Shown in pieces: positions 15,181 to 20,281 of a stretch of DNA of 20,281 bases. Positions within the stretch are counted from its first letter, which is position 1. Each line of letters begins with the position of its first letter. Made by a program: the position numbers and the translations under genes. The notes under the pieces were generated by a model. That model ran no database searches. It saw nothing but the letters and a program-made list of their open reading frames with translations, and was not told the DNA's origin. Source of the DNA: Treponema sp. (GTDB lineage Bacteria; Spirochaetota; Spirochaetia; Treponematales; Rectinemataceae); NCBI GenBank assembly GCA_012516755.1, contig JAAYWE010000083.1, positions 1 through 20,281 of the forward strand, given 5' to 3'.

Positions 15181-15232
15181 AGGGCGCTTTGACTGCGATA
15201 CGCAACTATAGTAACTATAGGTAAAGCGCCCT
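15181..15232 (+). ncRNA. Structured intergenic RNA element (three-way junction)
   Basis: AGGGCGCTTT (15181-15190) pairs perfectly over 10 bp with AAAGCGCCCT (15223-15232). The enclosed 32 nt can form two more arms: GCG/CGC around 15195-15203, and CTATAG(TAA)CTATAG at 15206-15220. No T-tract follows, so it is more likely an mRNA stabilising or processing element after the binding-protein gene than a terminator. The class is not recognised. Confidence 0.5.
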
Positions 15233-15261
15233 ATGCATTCTAAGGATTCTAAGGGGCCTTT

Positions 15262-16158
15262 ATGCAGATGGTAATGCATAAAAAGAAATCAACTATATGG
15301 CCATATGTGCTAATTACGCCCGCATTGCTAGTGATGTGTGCGGTGGTGTTCTTCCCCGTGCTCAATGCGATATTGATGAGCTTTCAAAGCTATGACCTGC
15401 GCCGGCCAAGCCAAATTCGCTTTACAGGGCTTGCGAACTATATCGCGGCGCTCCATGATGGATTATTTTGGCAAGCCATGCTCAGAACAGTTATCTGGGT
15501 GGCGGCTGGCGTTGGATTTCAATTTATTTTTGGGTTCATATTAGCTCTGCTTTTAAATAGAAGATTTTGGGGGCGAGGGTTTTTTCGTTCCATTAGCCTC
15601 ATTCCATGGGTTACACCTGGGGTATTGATAGGTCTCATGTGGCGCTGGATCTATGACGGGAATTATGGGGTGCTCAATGATCTATTGATGAAGCTTGGAT
15701 TAATCGACAACTACATTCCGTTTCTTGCCCAGCAGTCCACCGCATTTCCTGCGGTGATTTTGACCATTATTTGGCAGGGAATACCATTTTTTGCACTGAT
15801 GCTCTTGGCAGGTCTGCAAGGCATTCCCGACGAATTATATGATGCTGCTGATGTTGACGGAGCAAACAGAATTCAAAGGTTTTTTTGGATCATTGTGCCT
15901 TCGCTCAAGAATACTATTTTTGTCACTACTCTTTTGAGGATCATTTGGGTTGCAAATTCAGTCGATGTAATTTTCAATATGACCGAAGGCGGGCCTGCAT
16001 ACTCTACTCAGACCTTAAGCGTCTATGTTTTCAATAAAGCCAATACGCTGAATCTTGGTTATGCCTCTACGCTCGCGATTTTTCTGACGATTGGCCTATC
16101 GATCGTCGCAATTCCGTACCTGAAAAACCTCTTCAAAGCGCAGGAGGAGGCAAAGTGA
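15262..16158 (+). CDS. CUT1 sugar ABC transporter permease, MalF type
   Basis: 298 aa, six predicted helices starting at residues 13-33. The EAA loop is IPDELYDAADVDGANRIQRF, with IIVPSLKN following (about 188-217). SLIPWVTPGVLIGLMWRWIY and FNMTEGGPAYSTQTL are typical of sugar permeases. The ATG at 15262 has AAGGGG 5-6 nt upstream; Met3 and Met5 are alternatives. It ends overlapping the next permease. Confidence 0.93.
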   Translation: MQMVMHKKKSTIWPYVLITPALLVMCAVVFFPVLNAILMSFQSYDLRRPSQIRFTGLANYIAALHDGLFWQAMLRTVIWVAAGVGFQFIFGFILALLLNRRFWGRGFFRSISLIPWVTPGVLIGLMWRWIYDGNYGVLNDLLMKLGLIDNYIPFLAQQSTAFPAVILTIIWQGIPFFALMLLAGLQGIPDELYDAADVDGANRIQRFFWIIVPSLKNTIFVTTLLRIIWVANSVDVIFNMTEGGPAYSTQTLSVYVFNKANTLNLGYASTLAIFLTIGLSIVAIPYLKNLFKAQEEAK

Positions 16159-17000
16159 TGAAAACGCATACCCGTACAAATAAGTTTCTGCGGCTGCTTC
16201 CTGGGCATATTTTGCTTGCGCTGATGCTCGTGTTTCTCCTTTTTCCTTTCTATTGGACCTTTGTTACATCAATAAAGCCAGAAAAGGAGCTCTATTCGAG
16301 TACGGTAAGGTATTGGCCTTCAAAGGTCACTTTTGATTCCTATAAGAAGCTCTTTGCTGAGTACAATTTTCTGCGACCCATGCTCAATAGCTTATTCGTT
16401 GCATTCGTAACCACGCTACTCTCGCTTGCTGTTTCCTTGCTTGCCGCGTACGCGTTCTCTCGATATCGATTTAAGGGTCGCCAGGTTTTCATGACACTTT
16501 TTCTCACGAACAATATGTTCCCGACGGTGCTATTGCTCATCCCTCTTTTTGCCATTATGCGCAAAATAGGCATTCTCTACACGCCGAGCTCTCTCATTCT
16601 TTCCTATACGACATTCACTATTCCTTTTTCTGTCTGGCTTCTCACTGGCTACCTCGATGATCTGCCTCGGTCGCTGGAGGAGGCAGCAATGGTAGATGGA
16701 GCAAATCGCGTTCAAGCATTTATTAGAATTATTCTGCCAATGCTTTTGCCCTGTGTTGTTGCTACAGGCGCATATATTTTCATGACCTCGTGGAATGAAT
16801 ATACTTTTGCGGTGATGTTTACCAATGAACGCAACAGAACAATTCCTGTCGAGCTCAAAAACTTCATCGGGCAATTAGGCGTCGAGTGGGGAATGCTGAC
16901 CGCCGGCGGCGTCATCACCATAATCCCTGTTTGTATCATATTCTTCTTTGCTCAGAAAAGACTTGTCGAAGGTTTGACCGCGGGCGCGGTGAAAGGATAG
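16158..17000 (+). CDS. CUT1 sugar ABC transporter permease, MalG type
   Basis: 280 aa, six predicted helices. The EAA loop is SLEEAAMVDGANRVQAFIRI, then ILPMLLP (about 172-197). The C-terminus LVEGLTAGAVKG is the MalG hallmark. The ATG at 16158 shares its A with the TGA of the previous gene and has AGGAGG 7 nt upstream; a GTG one codon earlier is less likely. Together with the MalF-type partner and the binding protein it lacks only the ATPase. Confidence 0.93.
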   Translation: MKTHTRTNKFLRLLPGHILLALMLVFLLFPFYWTFVTSIKPEKELYSSTVRYWPSKVTFDSYKKLFAEYNFLRPMLNSLFVAFVTTLLSLAVSLLAAYAFSRYRFKGRQVFMTLFLTNNMFPTVLLLIPLFAIMRKIGILYTPSSLILSYTTFTIPFSVWLLTGYLDDLPRSLEEAAMVDGANRVQAFIRIILPMLLPCVVATGAYIFMTSWNEYTFAVMFTNERNRTIPVELKNFIGQLGVEWGMLTAGGVITIIPVCIIFFFAQKRLVEGLTAGAVKG

Positions 17001-17011
17001 CTGAAAAGATA

Positions 17012-18196
17012 ATGAAAAAATATCCAAAAATGGACAAACACATGAAAAAACTTCGAGTAGGGGTCATCGGGATTGGCAAAATCGGCCTCTCACATCTCAA
17101 GGCTATCAAAGCAATCGAGCCTCTCGGTTATGCAGAACTTGTCGCGATATGCACTCACGATCCAGAAAAGGCAAAGACTCTCTGCGCAACCTACGAAATA
17201 CCCGGATGCTATACATTATCCCAAGAAATGCTCAAGCATAAGAATCTCGACCTTGTGCACAATTGCACACTGAACGCAATGCACTATGAAATAAATAAAA
17301 GCGTTCTCGAAAGAGGCCTCCATATTCTCTCAGAAAAGCCGCTCACTGTAGATTCACAACAATCGAGCACGCTTGTTGCGCTTGCCCACGCGAATAATCG
17401 AAAGACTGCAGTGAACTTTGTCTGTCGCTTTTATCCCGTCATCCAGCATATTAAGGAATTGATAGAAAAGGGCACACTGGGGAAAATCTATTCTATTCAT
17501 GGAACCTATTTGCAGGATTGGCTGTTATTTGAGCATGATTATGACTGGAGGGTTGAATCTCGCTACGGAGGAACATCGAGAGCACTTGCAGATATTGGCT
17601 CGCATTGGATTGACATGGCAGAGTTTTTGCTGGGCCGCCAGGTGGAACGCGTTGCGGCAGACTTTGCGACATTTCTTCCTATGCGAAAATGTTCACCTAC
17701 AGAAACTATTACAGTCGACACTGAAGATTTTGCGAGCCTCCTTATGCGATTTGAAGGCGGAATTCATGGATGTCTTACCGCATCGCAGGTCAGCGCTGGT
17801 AGAAAAAGCGGCCTCACCTTTGAAATCGATGGCAGTATCGCCTCATTGCAGTGGTCCCAAGAGCATCCAGAGAGTGCATCGCTCACCCATCGAGATGAAC
17901 CAGAGAACATTGTAGACGAGACAGGAAATATTTTCCCTGCAAAAGAAAAAGAAGAAAGTAAAATTGCAGGTAATCCTGAGGAAGGCGGACTTCCAGAACA
18001 AGCAAGGCCTACGCTTTCTCGGCAAGAAATATTCCTCGAAGCACAGCAGAGAATGATCGATAACTTCTATCGCTCAATCCTATTCAGCGAGCCGCCGCTT
18101 TACGCTGATTTTCTCCAAGGCCATCACATTGTTCACATCATCGAAGCTGCCATAGAAAGCAATCGTGCAGCACGCTGGGTTGACATCGATCGATAA
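17012..18196 (+). CDS. Gfo/Idh/MocA family NAD(P)-dependent oxidoreductase
   Basis: 394 aa. The Rossmann fold opens with LRVGVIGIGKIGLSHLKAI (GxGxxG-type, 14-32). The family EKP motif is ILSEKPLTVD (about 105-114, the lysine in catalysis), and GGTSRALADIGSHWIDMAEF (186-205) contains the D...H pair. These enzymes oxidise or reduce sugars, inositols or deoxysugars. The gene starts 11 nt after the permease stop and probably acts on the imported sugar. Three in-frame ATGs are possible (17012, 17030, 17042); none has a strong ribosome site and I take the first. A charged segment near 310-350 (PAKEKEESKIAGNPEEGG) looks like a surface insertion. The 3' end abuts a TRAP-permease fragment on the other strand. 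Confidence 0.9.
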   Translation: MKKYPKMDKHMKKLRVGVIGIGKIGLSHLKAIKAIEPLGYAELVAICTHDPEKAKTLCATYEIPGCYTLSQEMLKHKNLDLVHNCTLNAMHYEINKSVLERGLHILSEKPLTVDSQQSSTLVALAHANNRKTAVNFVCRFYPVIQHIKELIEKGTLGKIYSIHGTYLQDWLLFEHDYDWRVESRYGGTSRALADIGSHWIDMAEFLLGRQVERVAADFATFLPMRKCSPTETITVDTEDFASLLMRFEGGIHGCLTASQVSAGRKSGLTFEIDGSIASLQWSQEHPESASLTHRDEPENIVDETGNIFPAKEKEESKIAGNPEEGGLPEQARPTLSRQEIFLEAQQRMIDNFYRSILFSEPPLYADFLQGHHIVHIIEAAIESNRAARWVDIDR

Positions 18197-18199
18197 AGT

Positions 18200-18485
18200 A
18201 AAAAGAAGCCCTGATAGTATGAAGAAGAACATACTATAAGGTGGCGTTGCAAGTCGGATCAAAAAATCGAGCATCATCACTACGCCAAAATGGACAAGAT
18301 CTATGCCTAGCTGACTCAGAATAGGAATTATAATGGGGGTGAATATAAGACGAATGGGCGTAGTTTCGAGAAAGCAACCCAGAAGAAGCAAGGCGATATT
18401 GAGGATATTGAGAATGAATTACATCACATATTTGTTCTGAGTGAGACCAAGGAGGAATGTCGCAACAACATGCAGCATTATGCTT
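18200..18485 (-). pseudogene. Fragment of TRAP transporter large permease (DctM)
   Basis: The frame reads FLLGLTQNKYVM, a TAA stop (about 18418-18420), FILNILNIALLLLGCFLETT, PIRLIFTPIIIPILSQLGID, VHFGVVMMLDFLIRLATPPY. This is the C-terminal half of DctM, including its GIDPVHFG and TPP motifs. The N-terminal bulk, the small permease and the binding protein are absent. The terminal helix merges into sequence overlapping the end of the oxidoreductase gene. With an internal stop and no start, it is a dead remnant. It fills most of the gap between 18197 and 18544. Confidence 0.75.
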
Positions 18486-18544
18486 GCGCTATCTCGCTCC
18501 TTAGTCTGAAATTCTAATTGTAGATTTTTCACCTAGTATGTTCA

Positions 18545-18952
18545 TTACTCTCTCACATAATGCGGCATCTTTGCTGGAATCTCGATGGAAAGCTCTACTA
18601 CACCTGCGATAACACCATTATGGCGCCATGGCGCTTGGTAGATAAGCTTGTGCACACCTTGTTTTTCGATGGTATAGACGTTCGGTTCGCCAGTTTCCAG
18701 AATATGTTCGATGATGCGCACCGAGCGCTCCTGGTGGCAGGCTCGCACATCATGCCCGAGGAGGGCTTTGCCGCCCCACCTGACATTGGCTTCTATAGAT
18801 TTGTCGTTCATGTATAAAATGAGATAATCTCGGTCGATTACGGTGATAGCAGCGCCGAATTCATCCTGCCAAATAAAAGCATCCTTTTCTGAAAATGTGG
18901 TTTTCATGGCGTCAGCATATCGAAAGAGCCACTGGGGCGAAAGATACTTCAT
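18545..18952 (-). CDS. Small PAS-fold sensor-like protein (copy 1)
   Basis: 135 aa, apparently a stand-alone PAS domain. FGAAITVIDRDYLILYMND is the PAS N-terminal strand pair. WGGKALLGHDVRACHQERSV then IIEHILETG resembles the GkdlldCH..ks PAS found at the end of DUF438 proteins. HKLIYQAPWRHNGVIAGVVE ends with the last PAS strands. No kinase, cyclase or HTH output is attached. The conserved Cys-His could bind a ligand such as haem, which is speculation. The ATG is preceded by a modest AAGGC. It is divergent from the outer-membrane protein gene, with 91 nt between. A near-identical 3' end occurs again at the right edge. Confidence 0.75.
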   Translation of the reverse strand: MKYLSPQWLFRYADAMKTTFSEKDAFIWQDEFGAAITVIDRDYLILYMNDKSIEANVRWGGKALLGHDVRACHQERSVRIIEHILETGEPNVYTIEKQGVHKLIYQAPWRHNGVIAGVVELSIEIPAKMPHYVRE

Positions 18953-18984
18953 AGCAATTTTGCCTTGTTTTGATTCTATTTTAT

Positions 18985-19013
18985 TTGCTTTATGAGAAAA
19001 GAAGAATTAAAAT
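18985..19013 (+). promoter_or_regulatory. Candidate promoter of the outer-membrane protein gene
   Basis: TTGCTT (18985-18990), 17-nt spacer, TAAAAT (19008-19013, 5 of 6 to consensus). The -35 is poor. Confidence 0.35.
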
Positions 19014-19043
19014 AATCGTATGGGTAATGAATAGGGGGCTTTT

Positions 19044-19739
19044 ATGAAAAAATTTGGGAAATTTTTGCTGATCGTAACCGTGATGCTCTTTATCTGTATT
19101 ATTCCTTCTGCCTTTGCACAAACACGAGGTGGTGAAGCAGGTATAGGTTTTATGGCGATTAGTCCTCCGCTTACTGATACTCTCTCGTCTTTTGATATGC
19201 AAGATATGCTCTATGGTGTGACGGTGAGCTATGTGGTTCGTCCATGGCTCGGAGTGAGCACAGATGTCATGTATCTTGGCGATCTCTACTACGGTCCAGG
19301 CGGTGGAGCCTTTACTGAAGGACCTCTTTCATGGACGAGCCTGTCGAGTAAGACTGGATCCAAGGCTGATTGGAAGTACTACGAGTCTTTTATCTATGCT
19401 CCCCTTTCGATCAATCTCATTGCACCATTGAGATCTGTGCGCCCTTATCTGGGACTTGGCCCTGCATTTTATTTTCACTTTGCTTCCACGAATCAGGATG
19501 CAGCTTTCACCGATTATCTCAAGAGCTACTATGGGAGCTCCGGGCTTAACTCACGCATCGGCATAGGGCTTACCATGAGGGTTGGATTGGATCTTCTGCT
19601 TTCAGACTCTTTTGGATTTGGGCTGGGTTATGTGGTGCGCGAGGATACTCCAGCCACTATCTTTGATGATCTGGGTAGGTTGGATTTCTATAAGGAAAAA
19701 GGGTATTTATTTGTGCTGGGGAAGTTTTATATAAAATGA
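19044..19739 (+). CDS. Probable outer-membrane beta-barrel protein
   Basis: 231 aa. The signal peptide spans about 1-25 (FLLIVTVMLFICIIPSAFA, cut before QTR). The mature part has alternating aromatic/small strands typical of 8-stranded OmpW/OmpA-like barrels: GGEAGIGFMAISPP, LYGVTVSYVVRPWLGVSTDV, VRPYLGLGPAFYFHFAS, SRIGIGLTMRVGLDLLL, FGFGLGYVV, and a final GYLFVLGKFYIK. The family is not certain. The start has AGGGGG 5 nt upstream. No TonB box or lipobox is seen. Confidence 0.7.
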   Translation: MKKFGKFLLIVTVMLFICIIPSAFAQTRGGEAGIGFMAISPPLTDTLSSFDMQDMLYGVTVSYVVRPWLGVSTDVMYLGDLYYGPGGGAFTEGPLSWTSLSSKTGSKADWKYYESFIYAPLSINLIAPLRSVRPYLGLGPAFYFHFASTNQDAAFTDYLKSYYGSSGLNSRIGIGLTMRVGLDLLLSDSFGFGLGYVVREDTPATIFDDLGRLDFYKEKGYLFVLGKFYIK

Positions 19740-19786
19740 GAGGTGAGCCTCTCTCAAGACTCTTCAAGAGAAGTATTTTTCTAATT
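19738..19786 (+). terminator. Possible terminator after the outer-membrane protein gene
   Basis: GAGAGG and CCTCTC flank a TGAG loop right at the stop codon (19738-19753). A second weak stem with CTTC/GAAG and then ATTTTTCT follows near 19762-19782. The strong hairpin lacks an adjacent T-tract, so the call is tentative. Confidence 0.35.
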
Positions 19787-19790
19787 CAAA

Positions 19791-19855
19791 GCGGGGACGA
19801 ACCTTTTATAACGGAATCAATTTGGAAACCAAAGATAGAAGGAAGGAGTCCCCGC
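19791..19855 (+). other. Inverted repeat that could sequester a start codon
   Basis: GCGGGGAC (19791-19798) and GTCCCCGC (19848-19855) are a perfect 8-bp inverted pair. Inside lies TTTGG(AAA)CCAAA at 19821-19833. The right arm begins at the last G of the AAGGAG ribosome site and ends one base before the ATG at 19857. It may be a 5' element limiting translation of the transposase fragment, or part of an insertion-sequence end. Confidence 0.5.
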
Positions 19856-19856
19856 A

Positions 19857-20096
19857 ATGAAAAGTACAGCAGAAGTCCTAGACTCATTACAATTGCTACT
19901 GCCCTTCGATTTCGATCTTCAAGCGGTGTTTGAGTCCTATCTTACTGCAGAACACAAAGGCTTTCTTTCTCTCTTATTAGAAATTGAACCATTTGTGGCA
20001 AGCTTCCCTTAAGAGAATCAGCACATGCGAAGGGCTTCTTATAGTGTAGTACCATTTCTTCGTACAACTTTAGACAACAGAATCCTGCCATGCAAT
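19857..20096 (+). pseudogene. N-terminal fragment of a DDE transposase (IS5/IS1182-like)
   Basis: A 51-codon ORF (MKSTAEVLDSLQLLLPFDFD to EIEPFVASFP) has an excellent AAGGAG site. Past its TAA (20010-20012) the same frame continues RRASYSVVPFLRTTLDNRIL and stops at about 20094-20096. The pattern, a helical start followed by GRp.YS...fLra.l.+.il, resembles the N-terminal DUF772-like region of IS5/IS1182-type transposases. The catalytic core is absent. If the TAA is not a mutation, the ORF would encode a 51-aa peptide of unknown role. It fills the gap before the second PAS-like gene. Confidence 0.45.
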
Positions 20097-20140
20097 TAAG
20101 TGGACATTTCTTTTTACAGGAGATCTACCTAATATGTTCA

Positions 20141-20281
20141 TTACTCTCTCACATAATGCGGCATCTTTGCGGGAATCTCGATAGAAAGCTCTACCATACC
20201 TGCGATAACATCATTATGGCGCCATCGCGCTTGGTAGATAAGCTCGTGCACACCTTGTTTTTCGATGGTATAGACGTTCGG
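20141..20281 (-). CDS. Small PAS-fold protein (copy 2, only the last 46 codons in window)
   Basis: The last 46 codons and stop align without gaps to the end of the PAS-like gene at 18545. Seven bases differ over 141, about 95% identity. Four residues change: Lys to Glu, Pro to Arg, Gly to Asp and Val to Met, in HELIYQARWRHNDVIAGMVE. The match extends about 13 bp past the stop, then ends. The 5' part lies outside, so whether it is intact cannot be judged. Confidence 0.75.
   Translation of the reverse strand, partial: PNVYTIEKQGVHELIYQARWRHNDVIAGMVELSIEIPAKMPHYVRE

Noticed and set aside
16886..17011. In-frame N-terminal extension of the oxidoreductase
   Set aside because: Overlaps the permease 3' end in another frame; the Rossmann motif starts only after the later ATGs.
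18214..18237. ATAGTATG/CATACTAT hairpin after the oxidoreductase gene
   Set aside because: Perfect 8-bp stem, but no T-tract on the plus strand, and it is made by codons of the DctM fragment, so it may be fortuitous.

Overview
The window looks like chromosome of a free-living or host-associated spirochaete (Treponema/Spirochaeta-like). This is inferred from gene content and style, not from a marker gene. Sugar-binding proteins carry cleavable signal peptides without a lipobox, and an outer-membrane beta-barrel candidate is present, so the cell is probably diderm. An excisionase-type HTH fused to a PTS EIIA domain sits directly upstream of a short SMC.

Bases 1-5603 hold a minus-strand housekeeping block. 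In transcription order it is a small two-helix membrane protein, rplM (L13), rpsI (S9), recX, the HTH-EIIA fusion and smc. The smc gene runs off the left edge. At least three minus-strand promoters and one terminator can be read here. A plus-strand RNase II-type exoribonuclease (5759-7690) lies divergently from this block and converges on the next one.

Bases 7717-10942 are a minus-strand CUT1 sugar ABC operon: promoter with a LacI-type operator, binding protein, strong hairpin/terminator, and two permeases. Bases 10946-13000 are a scarred region. They contain a decayed IS66-type transposase, a secreted protein with three LCCL-type repeats, and a small IS30-like remnant.

Bases 12862-18196 are a second, plus-strand sugar operon. 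It has a TTGACA promoter with a 16-bp perfect palindrome, a leader of about 190 nt with repeats, a FadR-type GntR regulator, a binding protein, a large intergenic hairpin, two permeases and a Gfo/Idh/MocA oxidoreductase. Neither sugar operon encodes an ATPase in view, so both probably share an MsmK/UgpC-type ATPase encoded elsewhere.

Bases 18197-20281 are accessory and decaying. They contain a fragment of a TRAP transporter large permease, a small PAS-like protein, a divergent outer-membrane protein, the truncated start of a DDE-type transposase, and the 3' end of a second PAS-like gene about 95% identical to the first. I saw no tRNA, rRNA or CRISPR. The most unusual items are the SMC that seems to lack a normal hinge, the DNA-binding EIIA protein, the triple-LCCL secreted protein between IS remnants, and the duplicated PAS-like gene.
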